A stretch of DNA of 41,151 bases, from positions 1 through 41,151 of the forward strand of contig CANLXN010000015.1 in the NCBI GenBank assembly GCA_947495135.1. The letters are read 5' to 3'. A program made the position numbers and the translations under genes. The stretch is from an uncultured Flavobacteriaceae bacterium. Lineage in GTDB: Bacteria > Bacteroidota > Bacteroidia > Flavobacteriales > Flavobacteriaceae. Below, piece after piece: positions 1 to 9,356 of the stretch (position 1 is the stretch's first letter; every line of letters begins with the position of its first letter). A model generated the notes under the pieces. The model made no database searches. It was not told the DNA's origin and saw nothing but the letters and a program-made list of their open reading frames with translations.

Positions 1-713
1 CAGGATTAACCGTTGGTGAAAACGTGGCCAATGTAATGGGATGTTTTGATCTTTCAAACCCGATTACAGTAACAAGAGAGATTGCAGATGGAGGAACGGT
101 GAGTCTTTCTAATGGAGATACTGAAGTTACAATTTGTGCAGGAGACGGAATTGCAGACCCTCTTGACGTTGTGCATATCAACCAGTCTTCTAATCTAACC
201 TATATGTATGTGATCACCGATAGTGATGCAGACAATACTATTTTAGGTATTTCACCTTCAAATATTATTGACTTGGAAGGTGCAGGCGAAGGAGTTTGTA
301 GAATTTGGGGGTGGTCTTACACCGGATTAGATGCATCTACTTTTATTGGGATGCCTTTGGAAAGTCTGAATGCTGAAGATTGTAGTGATGTTTCAGTAGA
401 TTTTGTTGAGGTAACACGTCTTACAGGAAGCGACTGTATTTTAAGTGTAAGCGATGTAGATTTAGATGAAAATTTCAGTTTATATCCAAATCCAGCTACT
501 ACTTCTGTAACTATTGCATACCAAGGAGCATTGTCTTTAAATATAGATATGAATGTATTTGATATAGCAGGAAGAGTGGTAACGCAGATGAGTTATAATG
601 CGCAGGACGGATTCAACCTAGATGTTTCAAACTTATCTAGTGGAACCTATTTAGTGCAAATAACCGATGCAACTTCAGGAGCGACCATAGTGAAACGTTT
701 ATTAAAAGAATAA
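1..713 (+). CDS. T9SS type A sorted surface protein, 3' end only
   Basis: The gene enters from the left edge; the open frame begins at base 3 and no start is visible, so about 236 C-terminal residues are seen. The last 75 or so residues form a type A T9SS sorting domain (TIGR04183-like): FSLYPNPA, then DIAGRVV, LSSGTYLVQI and a basic tail ending in KRLLKE. Such domains direct export across the outer membrane and anchoring to the surface. Upstream is one copy of a module containing CFDLSNPITVTRE, GGTVSL, ICAGDG and CRIWGWSYTG. In flavobacterial surface proteins this type of module usually occurs in tandem, so the missing part may hold more copies. The biological role is unknown. A strong terminator follows 33 bases after the stop. 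The T9SS assignment is secure; the module is named from memory of similar proteins. Confidence 0.85.
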   Translation, partial: GLTVGENVANVMGCFDLSNPITVTREIADGGTVSLSNGDTEVTICAGDGIADPLDVVHINQSSNLTYMYVITDSDADNTILGISPSNIIDLEGAGEGVCRIWGWSYTGLDASTFIGMPLESLNAEDCSDVSVDFVEVTRLTGSDCILSVSDVDLDENFSLYPNPATTSVTIAYQGALSLNIDMNVFDIAGRVVTQMSYNAQDGFNLDVSNLSSGTYLVQITDATSGATIVKRLLKE

Positions 714-745
714 TAAGTTGTTTTATTAAAATTTGTTTGTAGATA

Positions 746-780
746 GGAGAGGTAAAGCAATTGTTTTACCTCTCTTTTTA
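746..780 (+). terminator. rho-independent terminator of the T9SS gene
   Basis: GAGAGGTAAA (747-756) pairs with TTTACCTCTC (765-774). Two further inner pairs close an AATT loop, and five T residues follow. It ends the transcript of the gene stopping at 713. Confidence 0.85.
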
Positions 781-792
781 TTTTATATGTGG

Positions 793-800
793 TAATTTTG
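793..800 (+). promoter_or_regulatory. -7 box of a Bacteroidota promoter for the 830 gene
   Basis: TAATTTTG matches the TAnnTTTG -7 consensus of Bacteroidota, 29 bases before the ATG at 830 and just after the terminator. No clear -33 TTG is seen at the expected distance. Confidence 0.5.
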
Positions 801-829
801 AAGGTAATTTATTCTGAAATTTTCACAAC

Positions 830-1195
830 ATGAAGATCATCTTTGTTTACAATGCAGATTCTGGGAAGATGAATGCTATGATAGATAGTGTGCATAAAAT
901 GGTGAGTCCGTCTACTTACGACTGTAGTTTGTGTGCAATTACCTTCGGGATTGTTTCAGAGGATGAGCTTTGGAAGTCCTTTAGGGCATCTACAAAACAC
1001 GAATTGATTTTCTATCACCGAGATGAGTTTGAAAAGCAATTTCGTTCTAAATGGTTGCCAAAATATGATTTCCCGGTGGTTCTTGCTGAAGTTGATAACA
1101 GTTTGGAGGTTTTTATACCTTCCGAAGTTTTAAATGAATTATCCACGTCAGAAGAATTAATAGAGGAAATAGCAAAGCGCGAAGTTCATTTTTAA
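830..1195 (+). CDS. conserved hypothetical protein with a CxxC motif
   Basis: A 121-residue protein without signal peptide or membrane segment, so probably cytoplasmic. It starts MKIIFVYNADSG, a strand-like beginning followed by a polar turn, and carries a Cys-Ser-Leu-Cys motif at residues 32-35. The C-terminus is acidic and helical. The CxxC and the predicted beta-alpha start would suit a thioredoxin-like or metal-binding fold, but no family was recognised. It stands alone: a terminator and a probable promoter lie upstream, and the convergent engB ends 78 bases downstream. The ATG follows a TAnnTTTG promoter at a sensible distance, which supports this start. Confidence 0.75.
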   Translation: MKIIFVYNADSGKMNAMIDSVHKMVSPSTYDCSLCAITFGIVSEDELWKSFRASTKHELIFYHRDEFEKQFRSKWLPKYDFPVVLAEVDNSLEVFIPSEVLNELSTSEELIEEIAKREVHF

Positions 1196-1273
1196 CGTTC
1201 CGTACTATTAATTCGTGGTTTAAGTAAAAAAAGAGAGGGTGGGTTTGCTGTTAATGCGAAATTCCGTTAAAAG

Positions 1274-1879
1274 CTAAAGGGCATTCATTTCATCATTTAA
1301 TGAACCGATGTAGCCTAGAAGTTCTTCCCTTCCTGTATAGTCGCTCGCAGAAGTAATAAAATGTTGCGGAGTTTCTTCCCAAGTTTCAAGAAGCTTTTGT
1401 TCATACGCTTCAATATTGCGTTTAATGGCTCCTGGTTTTAATTTGTCTGCTTTCGTAAAAATAATTGAGAATGGAATTTGGTTCTCTCCCATCCATTGAA
1501 GGAACTCTAAATCTACCTTTTGCGGCTCATGTCGGCAGTCTACTAACACAAAGGCCAAAACTAGTTGTTGTCGCTTTTGAAAGTATTGAGTGATAAATTT
1601 CTGAAAAACCTTTTTAGAGCTTTTTGATACACGTGCATACCCATATCCCGGCAGATCCACGAGATGCCATGCCTTATTTATTAAAAAGTGATTGATGAGC
1701 TGTGTTTTTCCTGGACGACCGCTCGTTTTTGCCAAGTTTTTACGTTGCATCAGCATATTGATGAGCGAAGATTTCCCCACATTACTTCTTCCAATAAATG
1801 CATATTCAGGAAGTTTACCCTTAGGGCATTTGGCAACATCACTGTTACTCATTACAAATTCGGCAGAAGTAATTTTCAA
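1274..1879 (-). CDS. engB: ribosome biogenesis GTP-binding protein EngB (YihA/YsxC)
   Basis: A TRAFAC-class GTPase of 201 residues, the usual length of the family, needed in other bacteria for assembly of the large ribosomal subunit. The P-loop G30-RSNVGKSS is followed by switch residues around SGRPGKTQ, the G3 motif in VDLPGYGYARV (about 74-84), and the G4 motif TKAD. A late SASDYTGREEL segment fits G5. The protein is soluble. It lies 59 bases downstream of the alpha/beta hydrolase on the same strand, so the two probably share a transcript. The two genes are convergent with the hypothetical gene at 830. Confidence 0.95.
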   Translation of the reverse strand: MKITSAEFVMSNSDVAKCPKGKLPEYAFIGRSNVGKSSLINMLMQRKNLAKTSGRPGKTQLINHFLINKAWHLVDLPGYGYARVSKSSKKVFQKFITQYFQKRQQLVLAFVLVDCRHEPQKVDLEFLQWMGENQIPFSIIFTKADKLKPGAIKRNIEAYEQKLLETWEETPQHFITSASDYTGREELLGYIGSLNDEMNAL

Positions 1880-1938
1880 ATTAAATGGTATTTAGGATCT
1901 GTTTATCGATTCTTAGGAAAAGCGTGACTCAGCCCGCT

Positions 1939-2703
1939 TTAGATTCCTCGCTCCACTAACCAAGCGTATAGTAGTTCATTAAATTTATCTGGGTGTTCCA
2001 TCATGGCTGCATGCCCACATTTATCAATCCAATATAGACTGGAATCGGGAAGCTTTTCGTGAAACTCGACCGCCACTTCGGGTGGGGTTACGTTGTCTTG
2101 TTTTCCCCAAATAATGCATACAGGATTAGACATGTTGGGCAGGTCTTTTCCCATATTATGACGGATAGCGCTTTTCGCAATGGAAAGAGTTCTAATCAGT
2201 TTATTGCGATCGTTTACAGTGGCATATACTTCTTCTACTATTTCGTCTGTAGCTATTTTTGGATCGTAAAACACATTTTCTGCTTTCTTTCGGATATAAT
2301 CTTTGTCGCCGCGTTTTGGGTAACTTTCACCCATAGCGCTTTCATATAACCCAGAGCTTCCGGTAATCACTAATGCCTTAACTACTTCCGGATATAATTT
2401 AGTGCAAAGAAGACCAATATGTCCTCCAAGAGAATTTCCGAGTAAGATAACATCTTTCAACTCTTTGTGGTCAATAAACTTTTTGACATAAGTAGCAAAA
2501 GTTTTGACGTTGGTTTTTAGAATAGGCATGTCGTAGATAGGCAATTCTGGAATAATTACTCTATAGCCTTTCGGAGGAAAAAAATTAGCCACTCCATCGA
2601 AGTTGCTGAGTCCACCCATTAACCCGTGAAGGATAATAATGGGAGTCCCTTCGCCGCGTTCAAAATAGGTGAATTTTCCTTCTTTCTTTAGTTGATCTGT
2701 CAT
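1939..2703 (-). CDS. alpha/beta-fold hydrolase
   Basis: A 254-residue alpha/beta hydrolase. The oxyanion-hole HG motif is in ILHGLMGG (about 25-31), the nucleophile elbow is GNSLGG with Ser91, the acid is probably Asp203 in WGKQDN, and the base is His231 in CGHAAMMEHP. The triad is therefore complete. No signal peptide is seen, so it should be cytoplasmic. The substrate cannot be told from sequence; the family includes esterases, C-C bond hydrolases and haloperoxidase-like enzymes. It is the first gene of a leftward pair with engB and diverges from the dcw cluster. A TACTTTTG box 24 bases upstream is a likely promoter. Confidence 0.9.
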   Translation of the reverse strand: MTDQLKKEGKFTYFERGEGTPIIILHGLMGGLSNFDGVANFFPPKGYRVIIPELPIYDMPILKTNVKTFATYVKKFIDHKELKDVILLGNSLGGHIGLLCTKLYPEVVKALVITGSSGLYESAMGESYPKRGDKDYIRKKAENVFYDPKIATDEIVEEVYATVNDRNKLIRTLSIAKSAIRHNMGKDLPNMSNPVCIIWGKQDNVTPPEVAVEFHEKLPDSSLYWIDKCGHAAMMEHPDKFNELLYAWLVERGI

Positions 2704-2727
2704 TTAGGTTAATGCAATTAACAGACA

Positions 2728-2735
2728 CAAAAGTA
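2728..2735 (-). promoter_or_regulatory. -7 box for the hydrolase-engB unit
   Basis: On the minus strand TACTTTTG matches the TAnnTTTG consensus and lies 24 bases before the ATG ending at 2703. A -33 TTG is not obvious, so this is a motif call only. Confidence 0.45.
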
Positions 2736-2855
2736 CACAAAATTTAGGGAATCCTTTCAGCTATTTTAACTGTTGAAAACTATCTGTATAGAATTCGCGT
2801 AACGGTCTGTAACCGAGCGACTAAATGATTTTAATGCTGTCTTCGGAGTAGGAGG

Positions 2856-2905
2856 GTGGTAAAACTTATCAACAATGTGGTAAAATGTGGGAAAAAGTGG
2901 TAAAA
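2856..2905 (+). promoter_or_regulatory. MraZ operator: phased GTGG boxes
   Basis: Four GTGG boxes begin at 2856, 2877, 2887 and 2897, each followed by a T/G and an A-run (GTGGTAAAA, GTGGTAAAA, GTGGGAAAA, GTGGTAAAA). The last three are exactly 10 bases apart and the first is 21 bases before the second, so all lie on about the same face of the helix. MraZ is known to bind direct repeats of TGGGN spaced by 5 bases upstream of its own gene in E. coli and related repeats in Mycoplasma. The boxes end just before the -7 box at 2912, a place where bound MraZ would block RNA polymerase. Autorepression of the dcw cluster is inferred from this. Confidence 0.75.
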
Positions 2906-2911
2906 CTTATT

Positions 2912-2919
2912 TATATTTG
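2912..2919 (+). promoter_or_regulatory. -7 box of the dcw promoter
   Basis: TATATTTG fits TAnnTTTG and lies 31 bases before the mraZ start codon. The place of the -33 element is taken by the third GTGG box, which would make polymerase and MraZ binding mutually exclusive. Confidence 0.6.
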
Positions 2920-2950
2920 ATTCAATTATCGATAAAAAACCAATTCAATT

Positions 2951-3421
2951 TTGCTCAATTTAATAGGGACATACGAGTGTAAGGCAGACGTCAAAGGACG
3001 TGTGATGGTGCCGTCTGACTTAAAAAAGCAGTTGGCTCCTGTGTCTGGAAATGGCTTTGTGATTAAACGAGCTGTGTTTCAGTCTTGCCTTGAATTGTAT
3101 CCAATGGAGGAGTGGAATGCTCTGATGCAGAAAATGAACGGTTTAAATCGTTTTAGCCGAAAGAACAACGATTTCATTCGTCGCTTTACAGCGGGAGTGA
3201 GGACGGTAGAAATGGATTCGACCGGAAGGTTGAATATTCCAAAAGACTTGATGTCTTTCGCTGGAATTAGCAAAGAATTGGTGGTTTCGTCGGCTATCAA
3301 TATCGTTGAAATTTGGGATAAACAGAAGTACGAACAAGCCATTGACGATGCAGCTAACGACTTTGCAGATTTGGCTGAAGAAGTAATGGGTGATGCAAAC
3401 GACGCAAATGGAATATCATAA
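2951..3421 (+). CDS. mraZ: transcriptional regulator MraZ
   Basis: DNA-binding repressor at the head of the dcw cluster, 156 residues. It has two swapped-hairpin AbrB-like halves, each with the family motif DxxGR: D13-VKGR followed by VMVP, and D89-STGR followed by LNIP. MraZ assembles into rings that bind tandem repeats before its own gene, and four such repeats lie at 2856-2905. The start is TTG: no ATG or GTG is available before the conserved LIGTYE segment. The C-terminal 30 residues are acidic and beyond the core fold. The 3' end overlaps rsmH by 14 bases, which suggests coupled translation. Confidence 0.95.
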   Translation: MLNLIGTYECKADVKGRVMVPSDLKKQLAPVSGNGFVIKRAVFQSCLELYPMEEWNALMQKMNGLNRFSRKNNDFIRRFTAGVRTVEMDSTGRLNIPKDLMSFAGISKELVVSSAINIVEIWDKQKYEQAIDDAANDFADLAEEVMGDANDANGIS

Positions 3422-4304
3422 TCCGGTATTGTTGGCCGAGACCGTTGCGGGTCTAAACATCCAGCCTAATGGGGTTTATGTGGATGTTACTTTTGGCGGC
3501 GGCGGGCATTCCAGAGAAATATTGAAGCATCTAGGTGAACATGGAAAATTGATTGCCTTTGATCAAGATAAAGATGCGCTTGAAAATGCTATTGATGACC
3601 CTCGCTTTTTACTTATCAATGAGAATTTTAGGTTTCTGAAGCGATATCTACGGTTCTATGGGCATAAGCAAGTTCATGGGATTTTAGGAGATTTTGGAGT
3701 TTCGTCTCATCAGTTTAATGTGCCAGAACGCGGTTTTTCTACTCGCTTTGAGGCAGATTTGGATATGCGAATGAACCAGTCCAGCGATTTGTCTGCTTTT
3801 CAAGTGGTCAATGAATATGATGAAATTGATCTTCGAAAAATTTTGTCACAATACGGAGAGTTGAGAGCGGCGCCTGGAATGGCAAGGGTTATTGTGGAGG
3901 CGAGAAAATTAGCTCCAATTAAATCTAGTGAGCAGTTGAAGGCTGCATTGGCTAAATTTCTTCCGAAACATAAAGAGAATAAAATTCTTGCTCAAATTTA
4001 TCAGGCTATACGAATTGAGGTTAATCAAGAGTTAGAAGTATTAAAAGAATTTTTACTTCAAACACAAGATGTGTTGCTTCCTCAAGGGCGCTTAAGTCTG
4101 ATCTCATACCATTCTTTAGAAGATAGATTAGTGAAACGCTTTATGCGAAGTGGAATGTTTGAAGGGGAGCCAGAGAAAGATGTGTTTGGAAGGGTGGATG
4201 TTCCGTTTAAGTTGGTTGGCAAATTCAAGATTCCTTCCGAAGATGAAATAAAACTAAATAATCGTGCTAGGAGTGCAAAGCTCCGAGTTGCAGAAAAACT
4301 GTAA
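3408..4304 (+). CDS. rsmH: 16S rRNA m4C1402 methyltransferase RsmH
   Basis: SAM-dependent enzyme that methylates N4 of C1402 in the decoding centre of 16S rRNA. From the chosen ATG the protein has 298 residues, close to the family length. The SAM-binding loop DVTFGGGGHS is at about 26-35. ILGDFGVSSHQF, FEADLDMRMNQ and SYHSLEDRLVKRF are further family blocks. Upstream GTG (3390) and ATG (3393) codons are in frame, but MEYHNPVLL is the conserved beginning, so 3408 was preferred. The gene overlaps mraZ by 14 bases and ends 6 bases before ftsL. Confidence 0.95.
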   Translation: MEYHNPVLLAETVAGLNIQPNGVYVDVTFGGGGHSREILKHLGEHGKLIAFDQDKDALENAIDDPRFLLINENFRFLKRYLRFYGHKQVHGILGDFGVSSHQFNVPERGFSTRFEADLDMRMNQSSDLSAFQVVNEYDEIDLRKILSQYGELRAAPGMARVIVEARKLAPIKSSEQLKAALAKFLPKHKENKILAQIYQAIRIEVNQELEVLKEFLLQTQDVLLPQGRLSLISYHSLEDRLVKRFMRSGMFEGEPEKDVFGRVDVPFKLVGKFKIPSEDEIKLNNRARSAKLRVAEKL

Positions 4305-4310
4305 GACAAA

Positions 4311-4628
4311 GTGAAGAAGAGGCTTTATGACATAATGAAAGGGAGGTTTTTGGTAAGTGATGATGCGCTCAAAAATTGGCGTTTTATCATCTTTCTGTCT
4401 TTTCTAGCGCTCATAATGATTGCGAGTTCGCATAGTGCCGATAAAAAAGTTCATCAAATAGCTCAATTAAATAACAACGTGAAAGAGCTGAAAAGTGAAT
4501 ATGTTGATATAAGGATGAAATTGATGCAGACCAAAATGGAAAGCAAAATAATCGCTGGTCTAGAACGAAGAGGCTTAAAGCCTTCAGAAACGCCACCCCA
4601 GAAAATAATAATTAACACAAAAAAGTAG
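4311..4628 (+). CDS. ftsL: cell division protein FtsL-like
   Basis: Small bitopic membrane protein of 105 residues in the FtsL position between rsmH and ftsI. A basic N-terminus is followed by one membrane segment at about 25-42 (IIFLSFLALIMIASS), then a periplasmic segment of heptad character (VHQIAQLNNNVKELKSE). This is the layout of the FtsL coiled coil that, in studied bacteria, pairs with FtsB and carries the activation signal to FtsWI. Start codon is GTG; an in-frame ATG 24 bases later would remove conserved residues. No ftsB is seen nearby. Assignment rests on position and topology, since FtsL sequences diverge strongly. Confidence 0.85.
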   Translation: MKKRLYDIMKGRFLVSDDALKNWRFIIFLSFLALIMIASSHSADKKVHQIAQLNNNVKELKSEYVDIRMKLMQTKMESKIIAGLERRGLKPSETPPQKIIINTKK

Positions 4629-4631
4629 CGC

Positions 4632-6632
4632 GTGCCCGTAGAGGAAAAAAACATATTGAACCGTTTCTACTTTATCGCCGGAGGTATGTTTATCGTCGCG
4701 GCTGTTATCGCGTTTAAACTTTTGACTATTCAGTTTGTGCAGGGTGATGAATACAGAGCTAAAGCCAAAAAGAATACAACACAAAATTTCGTTATAAACG
4801 CAAATCGTGGAAATGTATATGCAGACGATGGTAGTTTGTTGGCTACTTCAGTTCCTAAATACGATGTGAGATTTGACGCTATTACTGTTTCTTCAGCTAA
4901 TTTCAAAGAGCATTTAGTGCCCTTGTCAAAGGAGCTTGGTAAGATGTTTAAAAAGAAGCCTTCTTATTATCAGAATTTATTCCGAAAAGCGCGTGCCAAT
5001 AAGAATCGCTACTTGCTGGTCGCAAGGGGTCTTGGTTATTCAGACTATGTGAAGGTAAAGAGTATGCCTCTCTTTAATAAAGGTCCGTATAAAGGCGGTA
5101 TTATCATTGAGCAGCACACTGAAAGAGAGCATCCTCTAGGGAAAATTGGAGAGCGTTTGGTTGGGAATCAGAAAAAAGGCGAGCCAGGTGCATATGAAGT
5201 TGGTTTTGAAGGGGCTTTCGATACATATCTTAAGGGTAAAGACGGAAGAAGATTAAAGCAAAAGATTGGTAAAGGACAATGGAAGCCAGTGTACGACGAC
5301 AATGAAGTTGAGCCTCAGGATGGATACGATATTATTTCGACCATCAATGTGAATATGCAAGATATTGCTCATCATGCTTTACTCAAGCAGATGCAATATT
5401 ACGAAGCCGAACATGGAAGCGTAATTGTAATGGAGGTGGCCACGGGTGAAATAAAAGCAGTTTCCAATTTAGGGGTTACTTCTAGCGGGAAGTACTACGA
5501 AAAATTGAATTATGCGGTTGGTGAAAGTCATGAGCCAGGATCGACATTCAAGGTGATGGCAATGATGGCCGCTTTAGAAGACGAGGTGATCGACACTTCT
5601 ACCGTAGTGGATACTAAAAAAGGTTCCAAGCGATTTTATGGACGTAATATCCATGATTCTAAGCGTGGAGGTTATGGAGAGATTTCGGCCGCAAGGGCGC
5701 TGGAAGTATCTTCTAATATTGGTTTGGCAACCATTATAACAGATAACTATGCCAACAAACCAATGCAATTTATTGACCAGTTGAAGGATTGGAGTTTGAA
5801 TGAAAAAGTTGGAATACCCATTAAAGGAGAAGGTGTTCCAATGATTCCAGAGCCAGGCCATTCAAAATGGAGTAAAAACGCGCTTCCCTCAATGGCATAC
5901 GGTTATAATTTGAGGATGACTCCCTTGCAAACATTAACCTTTTATAATGCCATTGCCAATGATGGAGTGATGGTTCGACCAAGATTTATTCGTGAAATAA
6001 GGGTGATGAATAACAGGGTGGAGCGCTTTGATACGGAAATTATTAATGATAAAATCTGTTCAGACGAAACTTTAAATAAGATGAGAGAGATCCTCAAAAA
6101 TGTTGTGAAACGAGGGACTGGAAGGTCACTGTATTCAGAGTATTTTTCTATGGCAGGGAAAACTGGAACAGCAAGAACCGAATATTGGATGGAGGATTGG
6201 GAGAAGGATAAAAGATATATCTCCTCCTTTGCTGGATATTTCCCAGCAGAAAATCCGAAGTACTCATGCATTGTGGTAATCCACAAACCGAGTACAAAAA
6301 AAGGGTATTACGGTGCGGATGTTACAGGGCCAGTTTTTAAAAGAATTGCTCAGAAAATATTTACAGATAGTCCGTTAATTGATGAGGTTCCGAATTTAAA
6401 TGAAGAGGATCTCATGCTGGCAGACGATTTCGAGAGTTATTATAAAAGTACGAACACCGTTATAACGAATGTTCCAAATGTTATTGGTATGGCTGGAATG
6501 GATGCTGTCTCATTACTAGAAAATAAGGGGTTGAAGGTTGCTGTAGTGGGTAACGGTACCGTTGCTAAACAATCTATTTCCAAAGGGGAGCCTTTTAAAA
6601 ATGGACAAAAAATTACACTCAATTTAAAGTGA
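4632..6632 (+). CDS. ftsI: FtsI-type class B penicillin-binding protein with C-terminal PASTA domain
   Basis: Septal peptidoglycan transpeptidase of 666 residues, anchored by one N-terminal membrane segment (about 13-32). The pedestal domain with RGNVYADDGSLLA follows. The catalytic domain holds all three motifs: S304-TFK, S360-SN and K510-TG. A single PASTA domain occupies roughly 610-666 (NVPNVIGMAGMDAV). It works with FtsW, encoded further down the cluster. Start is GTG, 3 bases after the ftsL stop. Its stop overlaps the murE start in a GTGA arrangement, so translation is probably coupled. Confidence 0.95.
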   Translation: MPVEEKNILNRFYFIAGGMFIVAAVIAFKLLTIQFVQGDEYRAKAKKNTTQNFVINANRGNVYADDGSLLATSVPKYDVRFDAITVSSANFKEHLVPLSKELGKMFKKKPSYYQNLFRKARANKNRYLLVARGLGYSDYVKVKSMPLFNKGPYKGGIIIEQHTEREHPLGKIGERLVGNQKKGEPGAYEVGFEGAFDTYLKGKDGRRLKQKIGKGQWKPVYDDNEVEPQDGYDIISTINVNMQDIAHHALLKQMQYYEAEHGSVIVMEVATGEIKAVSNLGVTSSGKYYEKLNYAVGESHEPGSTFKVMAMMAALEDEVIDTSTVVDTKKGSKRFYGRNIHDSKRGGYGEISAARALEVSSNIGLATIITDNYANKPMQFIDQLKDWSLNEKVGIPIKGEGVPMIPEPGHSKWSKNALPSMAYGYNLRMTPLQTLTFYNAIANDGVMVRPRFIREIRVMNNRVERFDTEIINDKICSDETLNKMREILKNVVKRGTGRSLYSEYFSMAGKTGTARTEYWMEDWEKDKRYISSFAGYFPAENPKYSCIVVIHKPSTKKGYYGADVTGPVFKRIAQKIFTDSPLIDEVPNLNEEDLMLADDFESYYKSTNTVITNVPNVIGMAGMDAVSLLENKGLKVAVVGNGTVAKQSISKGEPFKNGQKITLNLK

Positions 6633-8092
6633 TACTGCTAAAAGACATATTATACAAGGTTACCATCGAGAAAGTAGTTGGGAATACAGGTGTGCCTATA
6701 ACCGATATACATTTCGATTCAAGAAAACTAGGGCTTAATGATGTTTTTGTAGCTATTAAAGGTAGCTTGTCTGATGGGCATGACTTTATTAAGATGGCAA
6801 GCGATAAAGGAGCAATCGCCATAGTCTGTGAAAAACTGCCAAACGATTTTATCAATGGGATAACCTATGTTCAGGTGGCTGATAGTCAACAGGCGTTGGC
6901 ATTTATGGCAGCTAATTTTTACGATAACCCTTCCCAAGATTTACAATTGATTGGTGTAACAGGTACAAACGGTAAGACGACGATCACCACCTTGTTGAAT
7001 AACCTTTTTACTGCAGCAGGTTACGAAGTTGGTCTACTCTCTACTGTTAAAATAATGGTAGGCTCCAGGACCTATAAAGCCACGCATACTACACCAGATA
7101 GTCTTACCATCAATAAATACCTCCGTGAGATGGTGGATATGGGTGTTGAGTTCTGTTTTATGGAGGTTAGTTCGCATGGCATTCATCAAAAAAGAACCGA
7201 AGGTTTACAATTTAAAGGAGGTATTTTCACCAATCTTTCGCATGATCATTTAGATTATCACAACAGCTTTAAAGAGTATAGAGATGTGAAGAAATCGTTT
7301 TTTGACCATCTACCTAAAACTGCCTTTGCAGTGGTAAATGTAGATGATAAGAACGGATTGGTTATGCTCCAAAATACGGTGGCGAAAAAGTATACCTATG
7401 CTCTAAAAACCTATGCAGATTATCGCGCTCAGATTTTAGAAAATCAGTTTGGAGGTTTGCTTTTGAAAATTAACAATAATGAGCTTTGGGTTAAGCTTAT
7501 CGGTGATTTTAACGCATATAATTTGTTGGCGATATATGCCACAGCAGAGTTGCTAGGGTTAGAACAAATAGAAGCCCTTCAGTTGATGAGCACTTTGGAG
7601 AGTGTAGATGGTAGGTTTCAATATACTGTTTCAGCGAAAAATATTACCGCAATAGTAGATTATGCCCATACCCCAGACGCCCTAAAGAATGTTTTAGAAA
7701 CAATTAACTCCATCCGGACAGGCAATGAACAGCTTATAACTGTAGTGGGTTGTGGTGGTGATAGAGATGCGACTAAACGTCCTAAAATGGGGGCTATTGG
7801 TGCACATCTAAGCACTAAATTGATTATCACAAGCGACAATCCAAGAACGGAAAACCCAGATGCTATTATTGAACAAGTGGAAGCTGGGGTTCCGGCAGAG
7901 CATTTCAAAAAAACACTTTCCATTACAGATAGAAAACAAGCTATAAAGACTGCCTGTCAAATGGCAAATGAAGGGGATATTATTCTGGTAGCTGGTAAAG
8001 GTCATGAAACATATCAAGAAGTAAATGGTGTAAGAACCGATTTTGACGATTTCAAAATTGTAAACGAACTCCTAAAAGCCCTAAATAAATAA
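6629..8092 (+). CDS. murE: UDP-MurNAc-L-Ala-D-Glu:meso-diaminopimelate ligase MurE
   Basis: Cytoplasmic ATP-dependent Mur ligase of 487 residues that adds the third residue of the stem peptide. The P-loop is G112-TNGKTT. The sequence D403-NPR with a following Glu (DNPRTENP) is the signature of meso-diaminopimelate specificity, as opposed to lysine, and agrees with a Gram-negative wall. [10 protein letters not shown] and [10 protein letters not shown] are further family motifs. The GTG start overlaps the ftsI stop by 4 bases; mraY follows after 2 bases. Confidence 0.96.
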   Translation: MILLKDILYKVTIEKVVGNTGVPITDIHFDSRKLGLNDVFVAIKGSLSDGHDFIKMASDKGAIAIVCEKLPNDFINGITYVQVADSQQALAFMAANFYDNPSQDLQLIGVTGTNGKTTITTLLNNLFTAAGYEVGLLSTVKIMVGSRTYKATHTTPDSLTINKYLREMVDMGVEFCFMEVSSHGIHQKRTEGLQFKGGIFTNLSHDHLDYHNSFKEYRDVKKSFFDHLPKTAFAVVNVDDKNGLVMLQNTVAKKYTYALKTYADYRAQILENQFGGLLLKINNNELWVKLIGDFNAYNLLAIYATAELLGLEQIEALQLMSTLESVDGRFQYTVSAKNITAIVDYAHTPDALKNVLETINSIRTGNEQLITVVGCGGDRDATKRPKMGAIGAHLSTKLIITSDNPRTENPDAIIEQVEAGVPAEHFKKTLSITDRKQAIKTACQMANEGDIILVAGKGHETYQEVNGVRTDFDDFKIVNELLKALNK

Positions 8093-8094
8093 TT

Positions 8095-9327
8095 ATGCTG
8101 TACTATTTATTCGATTATTTAGATAAAACATACGATTTGCCTGGGGCTGGATTGTTTCAATTCATAACATTTAGGGCTGCAATGGCAGTTATATTTTCCT
8201 TGTTAGTAGCAACTGTCTGGGGAAAGAAGATTATTCGCTTTTTGCAGCGCAAGCAGATGGGGGAGACTATACGTGATCTAGGTTTGGCTGGACAAGTAGA
8301 GAAGGCCGGGACTCCAACCATGGGAGGGTTAATTATTATTTTGGCTACCCTGCTGCCAGTACTTTTGTTTGCCAAGCTCGATAATATTTATGTAATTCTT
8401 TTGATGGTAACGACCCTATGGATGGGAGTTATTGGTTTTATTGATGACTATCTAAAAAAGTTTAAGAACGACAAAGCCGGACTTCCAGGAAAGTTTAAGG
8501 TAATTGGGCAAGTGGGCCTAGGAATTATTGTAGGAGCTACTATGTTCTTTCATCCTGATATTACGGTGAAAACGGAAAAACTGGATCCTGTTACGGGGAC
8601 GGAAATTGTTTCTGAAAGCGGTGAACGTGTTTTTAATGATGCAGAGAAAACCTTACTTACAACGATGCCGTTCGTGAGTGGAAATGAAATTAACTATGAA
8701 AAACTAATTTCTTGGGCAGGAGAGGACTATAAAAAATATGCTTGGCTCATATTTATACCAATTGTGATTTTTATAATAACCGCTGTGTCCAATGGTGCAA
8801 ATTTAACCGATGGTATTGATGGTCTTGCTGCAGGAACTTCGGCTATTATAGCAGTTACATTAGCATTGTTTGCTTGGGTTTCAGGGAATGTGATATTTTC
8901 AGACTATCTCAATATAATGTATATCCCGAACACTGGAGAGATGACGATTTTTATTATGGCCTTTGTAGGGGCGCTCATTGGTTTTCTATGGTATAACGCC
9001 TATCCCGCGCAAGTATTCATGGGTGATACAGGAAGTTTAACCATTGGCGGTATTATCGCGGTTATTGCAATTGCAATTAGGAAAGAGTGGCTTATTCCAA
9101 TTCTCTGCGGAATATTTTTACTAGAGAATTTTTCGGTAGTTCTACAGGTAGGTTGGTTTAAATATACCAAAAAGAAGCATGGTGAAGGGAGAAGGATTTT
9201 TAGAATGGCGCCGTTGCATCACCACTATCAGAAAGGTGGTTTTCACGAAAGCAAGATTGTAACCAGGTTTTGGATCATTGGAATTTTCCTTGCGGTACTA
9301 ACCATTGTTACACTTAAAATTAGATGA
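8095..9327 (+). CDS. mraY: phospho-MurNAc-pentapeptide transferase MraY
   Basis: Integral membrane enzyme that transfers phospho-MurNAc-pentapeptide to undecaprenyl phosphate, giving lipid I. It has 410 residues and about ten membrane segments. Motifs seen are GTPTMGG, the Asp pair in [26 protein letters not shown] and the late HHHYQKGG. Between the third and fourth conserved blocks, at about residues 155-220, lies a hydrophilic insert beginning [10 protein letters not shown] and rich in Glu and Lys. MraY of other phyla lacks it, and I recall the same insert in other Bacteroidota. The gene sits between murE and murD as expected. Confidence 0.96.
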   Translation: MLYYLFDYLDKTYDLPGAGLFQFITFRAAMAVIFSLLVATVWGKKIIRFLQRKQMGETIRDLGLAGQVEKAGTPTMGGLIIILATLLPVLLFAKLDNIYVILLMVTTLWMGVIGFIDDYLKKFKNDKAGLPGKFKVIGQVGLGIIVGATMFFHPDITVKTEKLDPVTGTEIVSESGERVFNDAEKTLLTTMPFVSGNEINYEKLISWAGEDYKKYAWLIFIPIVIFIITAVSNGANLTDGIDGLAAGTSAIIAVTLALFAWVSGNVIFSDYLNIMYIPNTGEMTIFIMAFVGALIGFLWYNAYPAQVFMGDTGSLTIGGIIAVIAIAIRKEWLIPILCGIFLLENFSVVLQVGWFKYTKKKHGEGRRIFRMAPLHHHYQKGGFHESKIVTRFWIIGIFLAVLTIVTLKIR

Positions 9328-9356
9328 TATGTTACTCTTGAAATCTATAATGTAAA

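Noticed and set aside
24-713. Start of the first gene at a GTG at base 24
   Set aside because: The frame is open to the window edge and the codon lies inside a conserved module, so the gene is partial and begins outside the window.
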